The notes under the pieces are model-generated. The model made no database searches. It saw nothing but the letters and a program-made list of their open reading frames with translations, and was not told the DNA's origin. This document shows, one piece after another, positions 1 through 8,238 of a stretch of 40,682 nt of DNA. Origin of the DNA: JBDLID01 sp039715055 (GTDB lineage Bacteria; Desulfobacterota; Desulfobulbia; Desulfobulbales; Desulfocapsaceae); assembly GCA_039715055.1 (NCBI GenBank), contig JBDLID010000011.1, positions 1 through 40,682 of the forward strand. The letters run 5' to 3'. The first letter of the stretch is position 1; each line of letters begins with the position of its first letter. Position numbers and translations under genes: made by a program.

Positions 1-252
1 TGATCACTCGCAACATTTGGCCATTGTAGGCTGAAAATCGGTAAACATTGTCTACAGGCCACCTTGAAAAATTGCCTTTTTGTCCAAACTCTTCGTTATG
101 AAATAAATTTTACACCCGGAAGAATAAAGGTAAGCCGAGCACTTTGTCCTCAGAATATCAAATATATGCGTGCGGTAAAATTTCTCTCATTCCTCGATTT
201 TGAACAAAAATTCTAATTTTTCAAGGTACCCTACAGTGGTGAGTAAAAATCC
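1..252. other. Left-edge stretch without a gene
   Basis: No open frame of useful length with a ribosome binding site is visible on either strand. It lies downstream of the minus-strand phosphate module. The only structure seen is an A/T-only inverted repeat at 206-221 (AAAAATT-CT-AATTTTT). It might help end transcription of the minus-strand genes, but it has no GC-rich stem. Confidence 0.5.
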
Positions 253-885
253 TTATTCCATACCGACAACGCGTTTTGCCGCCTTGAGGTAATTGACGTT
301 TTCAAGGTCGTTGATTTCAAGCTTGTCAATAACCTCTTCCATGGCAGCGTAATCCTCGCTTTCGACGCAGGTGGTTTCAACCATTGCCCCGTTAAAAAGA
401 ATCCTGCCATACTCACAGATAACACCGGCAACAGAGAAACCATAACGCTCTTTGTGGACATCTACGCTGACGACATCGTCGGTGGTTTTGAGCAGTTCGA
501 TGAACTCTTCAAAGGTATAAGTCGGCTGGCTGAGTTCAAGTTTCGCCTGGAGATATCCAAGGATGGTGGACAGCTCTTCCTGCTTAACGGGAAACTGGAA
601 TTTTCCGCTGGGCTGGAAAATCTCATAGCCGGTATCAGTTTCACCAACTTTGAGTTTGATGTCGAGCAGGCCGTCGCGAATCTTGACGTTGGCCTCGTTG
701 GTGTGACGGGACGGGATGTAGGTCTCACCGCTCTGGCGAACCTTGAAAAGGGTCGCCTGGGCCTTCCACATGGCCGGTTTGACGATATCTATGATACCCT
801 GGCCAAAAACTCGGAATTCAGCACGGGGGACTATTTTTTCGGCATCTTCGGCCGAGGTGGCCTTATTTGCATCATAAACACCCAT
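253..885 (-). CDS. Uncharacterised 210-aa protein, possible CYTH/triphosphate-tunnel fold
   Basis: I do not recognise the family with certainty. The start is the ATG at 885, preceded by an AAGGAG ribosome binding site 6 bases away. There is no signal peptide or membrane segment. The arrangement of charged residues resembles triphosphate tunnel (CYTH) enzymes: E23-x-R25-x-F27 near the N-terminus, Y56 followed by NVKIR (66-70), then DIK (75-77), a KER motif (145-147), and an acidic strand with E170, E175 and E177. CYTH enzymes bind triphosphate or polyphosphate between alternating acidic and basic strands of a beta barrel. It follows the DHH phosphoesterase gene by 24 bases and is almost surely cotranscribed with it, which fits a phosphoanhydride-related role. 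The CYTH reading is inference; a DHH-partner protein of unknown fold is the alternative. Confidence 0.85.
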   Translation of the reverse strand: MGVYDANKATSAEDAEKIVPRAEFRVFGQGIIDIVKPAMWKAQATLFKVRQSGETYIPSRHTNEANVKIRDGLLDIKLKVGETDTGYEIFQPSGKFQFPVKQEELSTILGYLQAKLELSQPTYTFEEFIELLKTTDDVVSVDVHKERYGFSVAGVICEYGRILFNGAMVETTCVESEDYAAMEEVIDKLEINDLENVNYLKAAKRVVGME

Positions 886-909
886 TTTTTTCTCCTTGGT
901 TGATTTTTG

Positions 910-1986
910 TTATTGATAGAACTCAGCCAGCAAGGGTTGGAGTTTTTTTCTGGAAATGCCAAGATTTCCCTGGCGATGGAAACTGATAAATACACCACCT
1001 TTCTCCTGTTGACCCGGATACTCAATGGGGGTCAGGTCGAGAGAGTTGTTCTGTAGACAGGCCAGCAAGTTATCATGGCCCTCTTTTGTCCGGCAATAAA
1101 TCACCAGATCCCTGTTGAAGTCAGGATTTGTATAGGCATTCATGGAGAGCAGTACCTCCAATTCGCAACTTGCCGCATAGGTCATAAATCCGGAGAGGAG
1201 GTCATTATCCAGTTCCTGCCACTGGCTGACCGGTAAAAGGGCAGAACTGATTCCACAGCGCACTGTCTCAAACTGAAATTGTTTGTAATCTTTGCGCAGT
1301 AGATCGCCGGTGGAAAGGCCTGTGACACTGAACTTTTCCCTTTGAATGTTGTCAAAAAACTCCTGCCGTGACAATGAACAGAGAGGAAGTAATTTTTCAG
1401 CAGCTTCGATATCTGCACCGGTTACCCGGCCTGCTTCCGGAGCAAGGTTCACCGTATCAAGCAGGATCGTGCCTGCGAGAAGGATCGCTGTATCTTCTTC
1501 AATTTCAACACCTGTTCTGCTGAATTCCTCAGCGACAAGAGTGGTCGTTGAACCGACCAGCCGGATTTTTCGTGGTGCGGCATCCTCGTACATTCCTTCA
1601 TCATTATGATGATCAAGAACAGCTGAGACATTTGAGTTATATTTTTCAAGAGTCGGACCAAGCTTATTATGATCTACAAGAACAAGGCCTGCATCAGCCG
1701 CCATCAGTTTGCCAAAATCAACCTCATCAAAGAAAACAAGGTCTTCAAGGTTAATTCCAGCTTCCTGAAACACATACACCGCCTCAGTACGCAGTTTAAA
1801 GTCTGCACGGGGGATCGGCATGACTGGCAGGACAACAGCGTCAGCATCCTTCTCACTCAACAGGCAGCCATAGGTGATGGCTGAAGCCATAGAGTCAAGA
1901 TCAGCGGCCTCATTGCCGATAATTACCTGTTGAGCGTTGTTTTTATTTGCCTTTGCGGCAGCAAGATATTTTTGCATGGAGCTCAT
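910..1986 (-). CDS. DHH/DHHA2-family exopolyphosphatase or inorganic pyrophosphatase (PPX1/prune type)
   Basis: This is a soluble manganese-dependent phosphoesterase of about 358 residues. The N-terminal DHH domain carries the metal-binding motifs NEAADLDS (25-32), VDHN (104-107), DHH (125-127) and an aspartate at 177 (ILLDT). The C-terminal half has the DHHA2 pattern. The length is closer to yeast PPX1 than to family II pyrophosphatases (about 310 residues), so the substrate is likely short polyphosphate or pyrophosphate. I chose the ATG at 1986 because an AAGGA site lies 9 bases upstream; a longer frame reaches 2052 but adds 22 residues that do not look like protein. The Na+/Pi transporter is 114 bases upstream and the 210-aa gene 24 bases downstream, suggesting a phosphate operon. 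The exact substrate cannot be told from sequence. Confidence 0.88.
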   Translation of the reverse strand: MSSMQKYLAAAKANKNNAQQVIIGNEAADLDSMASAITYGCLLSEKDADAVVLPVMPIPRADFKLRTEAVYVFQEAGINLEDLVFFDEVDFGKLMAADAGLVLVDHNKLGPTLEKYNSNVSAVLDHHNDEGMYEDAAPRKIRLVGSTTTLVAEEFSRTGVEIEEDTAILLAGTILLDTVNLAPEAGRVTGADIEAAEKLLPLCSLSRQEFFDNIQREKFSVTGLSTGDLLRKDYKQFQFETVRCGISSALLPVSQWQELDNDLLSGFMTYAASCELEVLLSMNAYTNPDFNRDLVIYCRTKEGHDNLLACLQNNSLDLTPIEYPGQQEKGGVFISFHRQGNLGISRKKLQPLLAEFYQ

Positions 1987-2100
1987 AACCTGAAGTCCTT
2001 TTGGAGTGAATGCATTTGTGTTTGTTTCCTGTCGTTGCCTGCTTATAAACATATGCTACGATAATTTTATGTACCTGGTCCAACTCTATTTACCTGTGAT

Positions 2101-3945
2101 TTAACTGAGTAGATCATTTTTTGACCGAGTAGCGCTCTCTGGAGGTTGTTCTGTGACCACATCGTTATTCTTTTTGTTGTGTTCTTCCTCATCTCCTGCC
2201 CCCAGGTTGCTCTTCAGTATTTTTTTAGCGATATCAGCGCAGTACATGTTGATATGGTTTAGGGCATCCATCAGTTCCATGTGAATTGAATGGGTTTCCA
2301 CGGACGCCTCCTTCATGGCCAGCATACGCTCCAGGTGATGTTTGCGCAGACGGGAATCAAAATGTGCATACCGGGACTTTTTCTTTTTTACCTTTTTGGC
2401 AAGGGAGACATCCATTTTGGTCATTACCTGCTTGAGGCGGTCAAGCTGTTTCCCAACTTTTCCGTGGTAGAGGACAAGCTCTTTCCTGCCTTCCTCTGAG
2501 AACTCTACGCCAAGGCGTTCTTTCTTTTTTACAAGGGGGAGAATCTGCTTGATGATGACATCACCAATTCTTTCCATGGAATCCAGCAGAGCTATAAGAG
2601 CATTGACTTCTGTACCCTGTCCCTTTGCCAGTTCCTGGCGACTGATGTCCAGAAGGTAGGTCCTGATCCGCTCTTCCAGGAAGTTGATTTTTTTTTCGCG
2701 CATCTCTACCCCTTGCAGGAGATTGAGCTGTACCGGGTAAATTTGATCCCTTTGCGGTTTGTCAGAGATAAAGGGTATTATGGCCGCATTGTGCATTCTG
2801 CCGAGAATTTTGGCCATCCTGGCAATTTCAGCACTTGCAAGCTGAAGGGCGATTGCCGGGGTTGCAATAATTGAATCATCAAGATGCCAGGTTACAGGAT
2901 CAAGCCCCTTCTCCCTGGGTTCTTCCGGCAGAACACGGAGAATGAACCGGGCAAAAAAACCGATAAATGGAAGGAAAATTAAGCCGACTGCAATATTGAA
3001 GATGGTGTGGGCATTGGCAACCTGTCTGGCTGTCTGCGAATCAAACGATGAGGCTATGGTGCGTGTCAGATCAGCAAATTGGGGAATCCAGAAGATAAAA
3101 ATCAGCACCCCGCCTACATTGAACAGGACGTGGGCAAGGGCAACCCGTTTAGCTTCTCTTGCCGTACCAATGCTGGCAAGTCCGGCGGTAACACAGGTGC
3201 CGACATTTGCGCCTAGAATTACAGGGATACCAGCATCCAGTGTGATCAATCCCTGTTGCGCCAGGACGATGACCACACCGGTGGTGGCGCTGGAACTCTG
3301 AACCAGAGCAGTAAAGGCAGCGCCTGCAAGAACACCCATGAAAGGACTTTCCAGGCTTTTCATGACCTCGATGAATTCCGGATAATTGCGGAGCGGCCTC
3401 ATGGTGTCGCTCATCATTTTCATTCCGTAAAACAGAATGCCGAAACCAAGCAGGATATCACCGATACTTTTTGTGTTGTCGCTTTTGCCAAACATCCGGA
3501 GCACAAAACCGACAATGATCATGATCACCGCATAGTCGGTGAGCTCGAACGCAACCATCTGGGCGGTTATGGTGGTGCCAATATTGGCGCCAAGGATAAC
3601 ACCAAGAGATTGGGTAAAGGTCATCAACTCAGCCTGGACAAAACTGACCAGCATGACGGTGGTGGCGCTGGATGACTGGATGACCATGGTGACAAAGGCA
3701 CCAATCAGCAAGGCGATTAAGTTGTTTTTGGTCAGCGTTGCCAGAATTGAACGCATCTTGTTGCCGGCCGATCTTCTCATGCCGTTGCTCATCTTTTCCA
3801 TGCCGTACAGGAAAAAGACAAGGCCTCCGAGCAGGCCTACAATCAGCATAACCCATGAAAGTTTCTGGGGTTGATTGTCTGCAGCATGCAGCAAGGCAGG
3901 CGAAAACAGAATCGCTGTCAGTGTCGTCGGAATAGTCACCGACAA
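2101..3945 (-). CDS. Na+/phosphate cotransporter (NptA/PNaS family) with C-terminal PhoU-like domain
   Basis: This inner-membrane symporter should couple sodium entry to phosphate uptake or balance. Two inverted Na/Pi cotransporter repeats are visible, each with the hallmark QSSSATT (90-96 and 216-222) and GANxGT (119-124 and 245-250) motifs inside hydrophobic helices. Membrane segments run from about residue 30 to 345. The remaining 250 residues are charged, helical and PhoU-like, as in bacterial NptA/YjbB relatives. A short hydrophobic N-terminus ending in LLHAADN may act as a signal sequence. No ATG fits: the start is TTG at 3945 or GTG at 3939, both with weak ribosome binding sites, so the start is uncertain. 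The gene heads the minus-strand phosphate module and is divergent from the LysR gene across 441 bases. Confidence 0.93.
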   Translation of the reverse strand: MSVTIPTTLTAILFSPALLHAADNQPQKLSWVMLIVGLLGGLVFFLYGMEKMSNGMRRSAGNKMRSILATLTKNNLIALLIGAFVTMVIQSSSATTVMLVSFVQAELMTFTQSLGVILGANIGTTITAQMVAFELTDYAVIMIIVGFVLRMFGKSDNTKSIGDILLGFGILFYGMKMMSDTMRPLRNYPEFIEVMKSLESPFMGVLAGAAFTALVQSSSATTGVVIVLAQQGLITLDAGIPVILGANVGTCVTAGLASIGTAREAKRVALAHVLFNVGGVLIFIFWIPQFADLTRTIASSFDSQTARQVANAHTIFNIAVGLIFLPFIGFFARFILRVLPEEPREKGLDPVTWHLDDSIIATPAIALQLASAEIARMAKILGRMHNAAIIPFISDKPQRDQIYPVQLNLLQGVEMREKKINFLEERIRTYLLDISRQELAKGQGTEVNALIALLDSMERIGDVIIKQILPLVKKKERLGVEFSEEGRKELVLYHGKVGKQLDRLKQVMTKMDVSLAKKVKKKKSRYAHFDSRLRKHHLERMLAMKEASVETHSIHMELMDALNHINMYCADIAKKILKSNLGAGDEEEHNKKNNDVVTEQPPESATRSKNDLLS

Positions 3946-4216
3946 GGTTGAATTTTTGTCTGGCTGAATTTTGTTGTCCTCTGGATTGCAGAAATCTTTT
4001 GATTCAGTTCTCAGGTTTTTTCCTGCCGTCGAATTGGTGTACCACCGTACTGGTGTCAGTTGATTGACTCCGCTTCAGCAGGCAATGCTGTTTATCTCCA
4101 GGTAAGGTATGTCACGTTTGAGGTTTTTCTGTTTATGCGACAGTTAGAAATAAAAAAAAGTCTCAGTTTTTGAATCCTGATGTTGGCTCAACACCACACG
4201 ATCTTAGAGTTTTGAT

Positions 4217-4244
4217 TTGAATTTTTACTGTGTACTGCTATCAT
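4217..4244 (+). promoter_or_regulatory. Candidate sigma-70 promoter for the LysR gene
   Basis: A -35-like TTGAAT (4217-4222) is followed after 16 bases by TATCAT (4239-4244), with an extended -10 TG at 4236-4237. The predicted start near 4251 would place the dyad at 4265-4281 just downstream. This is inferred from consensus matches only. Confidence 0.35.
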
Positions 4245-4264
4245 CAGAACATCTTAACCAATAT

Positions 4265-4281
4265 ATTAAGGTACCCTTAAT
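4265..4281. promoter_or_regulatory. 17-bp perfect dyad with T-N11-A (LysR-type box) upstream of the LysR gene
   Basis: The sequence ATTAAGG-TAC-CCTTAAT is a perfect inverted repeat with 7-bp arms and a 3-base centre. It contains T-N11-A (T4267, A4279), the general form of a LysR-family binding site, and lies about 105 bases before the LysR start codon. Autoregulation is the simplest reading. A near copy occurs at 8239-8253. Confidence 0.55.
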
Positions 4282-4386
4282 TCTTTTGCTGTTCAGGTGA
4301 ATAATAATCATCACTCTCTTCAATCGTAGGGCCAGGGAAAACGTAAATCAAATTAAAATACGAAATCTGACACATAAGAGTTACTT

Positions 4387-5313
4387 ATGAACTGCGATCA
4401 ACTCCGTACATTCCAGGCGGTTGCCACCAGCGGCAGCTTTACCAAAGCCGCCCGGAGGCTGTTTTTAACCCAGCCAGCTGTCAGTCAGCAGATCCAGTCT
4501 CTGGAAGCCTCGTTGGGGGTAAGGCTGTTTGATCGATCGAGCAAGAAAATTCATCTGACAAGGGAAGGGGAGATGCTGCTCGCCAGGACCAGTAAGGTTA
4601 CTGCCGAGTTTCAAAAGATTGAGAGTTTATTTGAAGAGCTTTCCAACCTCAACAAGGGCAAGCTGAAAATCGGTTCCAGTGCTGTTTTGGGAACGTATTT
4701 CCTGCCTTGCCCCATTGGCAAGTTTAACAGCGAATATCCGTGCATTGAGATCAACCTGCATGCTGGAAATTCTCATAAGGTGATTTCCATGCTCCTCAAT
4801 AATAAGATCGAGTTTGGTTTTGGCGGCCTGGTGGAGAATGATCCAAAGATAGGCTATACCATGATTCACCAGGAGCGGTTTGTGGCGGTGATGGGAAGCC
4901 AGCACCCTCTAACCGATAAAAAGACAGTTATTACAAAATCCTTGAAAACAGTCCCCTTTATCCTGCGCGAAAAGGGTACCAGAATTCGTCGTGATGTGGA
5001 CGATTGGCTTACCAGTGTTGCCGACTCTTTTTCCCCTGAGTGTTTTATTGAACTGGAAAATGTGGAGACAGCCAAGAGACTGGTTGAGGAGGGCCATGGC
5101 ATTACAATTGTTCCAAGAGTTGCAGTTCAGAGAGAGTTGGATTCTGGCCTGCTCAGGGCTGTCGAGTTACCCAATCTTGACCTGAACGCATCATATTATC
5201 TCTACTATCCAAAACACCGAAAATTTTCCCGGGCTGCCCGGACATTTCTGGCTCTGCTCCCGCAGACAGTTTCCCTGACCCACAGCGAAAATCTTGATAC
5301 CGTGCCGATGTGA
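4387..5313 (+). CDS. LysR-family transcriptional regulator
   Basis: This is a full-length (308 aa) LysR-type DNA-binding regulator. The N-terminal winged helix-turn-helix spans about residues 1-60, with the typical string SFTKAARRLFLTQPAVSQQI and the following LFDRSSKKIHLTREG wing. A linker helix leads to a type 2 periplasmic-binding-like effector domain (about 90-290). The start is an ATG with a weak AAGAG site upstream. It is divergent from the Na+/Pi transporter, and LysR proteins often control the divergent neighbour and themselves. A dyad with T-N11-A lies in its upstream region, and a matching dyad precedes the metallophosphoesterase gene at 7309-8190. The effector is unknown; the fold resembles the CysB/CbbR-like part of the family, but no specific orthologue is claimed. 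Confidence 0.93.
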   Translation: MNCDQLRTFQAVATSGSFTKAARRLFLTQPAVSQQIQSLEASLGVRLFDRSSKKIHLTREGEMLLARTSKVTAEFQKIESLFEELSNLNKGKLKIGSSAVLGTYFLPCPIGKFNSEYPCIEINLHAGNSHKVISMLLNNKIEFGFGGLVENDPKIGYTMIHQERFVAVMGSQHPLTDKKTVITKSLKTVPFILREKGTRIRRDVDDWLTSVADSFSPECFIELENVETAKRLVEEGHGITIVPRVAVQRELDSGLLRAVELPNLDLNASYYLYYPKHRKFSRAARTFLALLPQTVSLTHSENLDTVPM

Positions 5314-5370
5314 CCAAAGCAGCTGGAGTCTGTTGCCCTCAAGGCAGTTATCAAAAATTTAAATTTATCA

Positions 5371-7128
5371 ATGGATGCTTTCATGGTTCAGAAGCAAAAT
5401 ATCATTAATCGACCATTACGCAGATCGCCGTCACCCATTCTTATGGTGCTATTCTGTGTCCTTTTTTTCCTTCAGCCGGCACACTCCAAAACGAACAATG
5501 TTGCCGGTTCAGTAGACGGTGAACCGAGACATGCCCTGGTGATCGGCAATGGAAAGTATAAGAATGCTCCTCTGAAAAACCCTGAAAACGATGCCGGGGA
5601 TATAGCGGCAGCGTTGAAAATGAACGGCTTTCAGGTCAAACTGCTCAACAATGCGAGCCAGCGGCAGATGGGTGACGCCATTCGCTTGTTCACTAAAAAT
5701 CTGCAAAAAGGCGGGGTAGGGCTCTTCTACTATGCAGGGCACGGCCTTCAGGTCGGCGGCACCAACTACCTTGTTCCGGTTGATGCCCGGATTGAAACAG
5801 AAACAGATGTCAGATATAACGCCATCCCGGCTGGTTTGATTCTCGGCAAGATGGAAGACGCCGGCAACAGTATGAACATTGTCATCCTTGATGCCTGCCG
5901 AAACAATCCCTACTCACGAGGTTTCCGCTCGGCCGAGACCGGTCTTGCCCGCATGGATGCCCCCACCGGCTCCATTATTGCCTATGCCACCGCTCCCGGC
6001 TCTGTTGCCGCAGACGGGTCGGGGCGTAACGGCATCTACACAAAGTCCCTGCTCAAGCACATCAATGAGCCGGGTCTGACCATCGAGCAGGTTTTCAAGC
6101 GTGTCACCCAGAGTGTGGTCGATGAGTCGGGACGTAAGCAGGTGCCCTGGGTGTCGAGTTCTTTTTTTGGTAATTTTTATTTTGTTGATGAACTTCATAT
6201 CATGCAGGAAGCTGAGAAATCTTCTGTCAAGGCAGTACAACCAACGGCTGTTCATTCCAGCCAGGTGGAACTGGTTTTCTGGCAGTCCATCCAGGACTCC
6301 AATGACCCTGCCATGTATAAGGCCTATCTTGACCAGTACCCCAAGGGCGACTTTGTCAAAATTGCCAGACTCAAGCTTGTTGGTGTACAGCCGGCCAGTA
6401 AAACTGTGCGGCTGGAAAAAGGCGGTAATTCAGATGAAAAAAAAAGTGTTGGGGTGAAAAAAGGGGATAAAAAAGTTTTCCAAAATAACTATACAGAGAA
6501 AATAGCAACCGGCCGGGTAACCGTTTCTGCAAGTCCTGATGACTCAAGGGTCAGGATACTCAATATCAGCCCCCGTTATCGCCCAGGAATAAAACTTCTT
6601 CCCGGCCAATATCATCTGGAGGTGAGCCGTTCCGGTTATCAAACCGCCAAAAAATGGATAGCGCTGAAGAAGGGAGATCATCTCACTGTTGAGATACGTC
6701 TGAAAAAAGAGATGAGACCGGAACCTGTCCCGGCTGTCAAGAAGACCAGCAAATCCAAAGATCGCTTCATCGTCTATGACAACGGTACGGTAAAAGACCA
6801 CAAGACCGGATTGTTGTGGGCTGTACGAGATAATGGTCATCAGGTTGACTGGAAAGGGGCAAAACGCTATTGTGAAAATTATAGAGGGGGCGGTTACAGC
6901 GACTGGCGGGTACCGACGCACGACGAGTTGATGGAGCTGTATCGTGCTGGTATAAAAAATAAATCTGGTAAAAACAATAGTGTTATCAATGTTCCCTATT
7001 TCGCATGGGCTTCGGAAACATACCGGTCTGAATTCGCCTATTTCGATTTCAGACTCGGCATGCGTGCCTGGACCCCGATGAATTATACGAGTCGTCCACA
7101 TGTGTTGCCTGTACGCAACGCTCCTTGA
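5371..7128 (+). CDS. Secreted or membrane-anchored caspase-like (C14) protease with PEGA and DUF1566-like C-terminal domains
   Basis: A hydrophobic stretch at about 22-38 ending in AHS suggests a signal peptide or anchor. The caspase-like domain covers about 53-275, with the catalytic pair H124 (YYAGHG) and C176 (DACRNNP) intact. A motif often seen after bacterial caspases (W304 to about 336, YLDQYPKGDF) follows. A lysine-rich linker (about 345-380) leads to a PEGA domain (about 383-446), then a DUF1566-type domain (about 463-583) with TGLLWAV and YSDWRVPTHDEL motifs. Caspase-like proteases usually cut after Arg or Lys; the target here is unknown. PEGA and DUF1566 domains are surface or binding modules. 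An A9 run at 6437-6445 lies in the linker. The start may be the ATG at 5371 or at 5383; neither has a strong ribosome binding site. It follows the LysR gene by 57 bases. Confidence 0.9.
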   Translation: MDAFMVQKQNIINRPLRRSPSPILMVLFCVLFFLQPAHSKTNNVAGSVDGEPRHALVIGNGKYKNAPLKNPENDAGDIAAALKMNGFQVKLLNNASQRQMGDAIRLFTKNLQKGGVGLFYYAGHGLQVGGTNYLVPVDARIETETDVRYNAIPAGLILGKMEDAGNSMNIVILDACRNNPYSRGFRSAETGLARMDAPTGSIIAYATAPGSVAADGSGRNGIYTKSLLKHINEPGLTIEQVFKRVTQSVVDESGRKQVPWVSSSFFGNFYFVDELHIMQEAEKSSVKAVQPTAVHSSQVELVFWQSIQDSNDPAMYKAYLDQYPKGDFVKIARLKLVGVQPASKTVRLEKGGNSDEKKSVGVKKGDKKVFQNNYTEKIATGRVTVSASPDDSRVRILNISPRYRPGIKLLPGQYHLEVSRSGYQTAKKWIALKKGDHLTVEIRLKKEMRPEPVPAVKKTSKSKDRFIVYDNGTVKDHKTGLLWAVRDNGHQVDWKGAKRYCENYRGGGYSDWRVPTHDELMELYRAGIKNKSGKNNSVINVPYFAWASETYRSEFAYFDFRLGMRAWTPMNYTSRPHVLPVRNAP

Positions 7129-7154
7129 TAGAGGGAAACACGATAGCAGAGGAG

Positions 7155-7222
7155 TAGGTTGGGTTCACCGAGAACCGGGCATAAAAGCGCAGCGTAACCC
7201 AGGTAAGCGAAGCATAAGACTT
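7155..7222. repeat. Degenerate palindromic intergenic repeat
   Basis: The stretch between two convergent genes contains TGGGTT (7160-7165) and AACCCA (7196-7201) as inverted arms, plus a second small hairpin further on. The text GTAGGTTGGGTT ... GCGTAACCCAGG resembles the dispersed GTAGGTTGGGTT/AACCCAACC palindromes found between genes in many proteobacteria. Only one copy is in this window, so assignment to a family is inference. Confidence 0.4.
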
Positions 7223-7308
7223 CGACAATTTCAGAGTTAACCATTGATCCAGAGACGCTTGAGTTAATGGCATTGAGTTTCAATTGGCAAAGTAGTTTTA
7301 TTTCCTGC

Positions 7309-8190
7309 TCATGTTTTTACCCTCTTAAGTGTCAACAAAGCGATATCAGGCGGGCAGGACAGGCGCATGGGCATCAGAAAGGAGCCGACTCCCTTACTGA
7401 TAAATCCCCATCTCTTCTCCGTTTCGGCAAAAAGACCTGTTCTTCCTCGGTAGCGCGGACTGCAGGGAACCCAGGGAGCCCACTGGGTAAAAGGGACACG
7501 AACCTGTCCCCCATGGGTATGGCCGGAGAGAATCAGACGAACCGGATCATCATCTGTCAGACTCCCATTAACATCCGGATTATGTGACAGGAGCACCACC
7601 ATCTCTTCGGAGCCAAGGCCGGCCAGGGTCTTCCTGCTGCTGCCCGGTCCTTCCCACAGATCATCAATTCCTGCGAGAACCAGCCCATTTGCCAGCGTCT
7701 GGTTTTCATCTTTTAAAACAGTAATACCTCGCTGGTTCAATAATTGGGTCACACGTTTACTGTCAGTCCAGTGATCGTGATTTCCCAGCACCCCATAGAC
7801 TCCGAGAGGCGGTTTGAGCAGTTCAAGCTGTTCGAAAAAAAAACCGCACTTATCAATATTCTGAGCATTATGACTTCTGGCGCCATCAACATAGTCACCA
7901 AGCAGAGTAAGAAGGTCTGGTTTGAGCTGCTGCATGGATGAAACGGCTTTGGTAATGACCTGCTCATTGCCCAGGGCGCCGGCATGTAAATCAGCCATGA
8001 CACCGATGGAGAAACCATCGAGAGAATCTGGTAACCCTTTGATTGGAACATCCTGGCGAATTATCTCCAGATTATCGGACTGGGCATAGGCCGCGAATCC
8101 GGTGAGTGCAATGGTTGAATACACCATTAATCGCAAGGCATTGCGGCGACTCAACCGCAGTTTCTTGTTTTTTGGGCCTGGTCGTTCCAT
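7309..8190 (-). CDS. Exported calcineurin-like metallophosphoesterase (YkuE/LpxG-like)
   Basis: This 293-aa protein is a dinuclear-metal phosphoesterase. All family motifs are present: DLH (67-69), GDYVDG (D99), GNHDH (N137, H138), SHNPD (H203) and GHTHGGQ (H224, H226). The N-terminus has a twin-arginine motif (SRRNAL, 14-19) followed by a hydrophobic stretch ending in AYA, so it is probably exported folded by the Tat pathway, as YkuE of Bacillus subtilis is. Related proteins act on UDP-diacylglucosamine lipid precursors or on phospholipids; the substrate here is not determinable. The gene converges on the caspase gene. A perfect -10 TATAAT (8257-8262) and a dyad (8239-8253) lie upstream, so it is probably transcribed alone and regulated. 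Confidence 0.9.
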   Translation of the reverse strand: MERPGPKNKKLRLSRRNALRLMVYSTIALTGFAAYAQSDNLEIIRQDVPIKGLPDSLDGFSIGVMADLHAGALGNEQVITKAVSSMQQLKPDLLTLLGDYVDGARSHNAQNIDKCGFFFEQLELLKPPLGVYGVLGNHDHWTDSKRVTQLLNQRGITVLKDENQTLANGLVLAGIDDLWEGPGSSRKTLAGLGSEEMVVLLSHNPDVNGSLTDDDPVRLILSGHTHGGQVRVPFTQWAPWVPCSPRYRGRTGLFAETEKRWGFISKGVGSFLMPMRLSCPPDIALLTLKRVKT

Positions 8191-8238
8191 ACGAGTGTTA
8201 AACAGAGAAGGTATACAATCAATTTTCCGGGAGGAGTA

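Larger units (their letters stand above)
3946..4386. other. Divergent intergenic region between transporter and LysR genes
   Basis: This 441-base AT-rich region separates two divergent genes and should hold both promoters. On the plus strand it contains a plausible promoter at 4217-4244 and a 17-bp dyad at 4265-4281. No open frame with a ribosome binding site was found. A clear promoter for the minus-strand transporter was not identified. Confidence 0.6.

Noticed and set aside
206..221. A/T palindrome as a terminator
   Set aside because: A stem with no GC pairs is too weak to act alone as a Rho-independent terminator.
221..237. Possible third copy of the TTAAGG dyad (CAAGGTACCCTA)
   Set aside because: Only one arm matches well, the symmetry is lost, and it lies downstream of a gene end instead of in a promoter.
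7155..7222. Insertion sequence or attachment site
   Set aside because: There is no transposase or integrase frame and no target duplication; a dispersed palindromic repeat explains it better.
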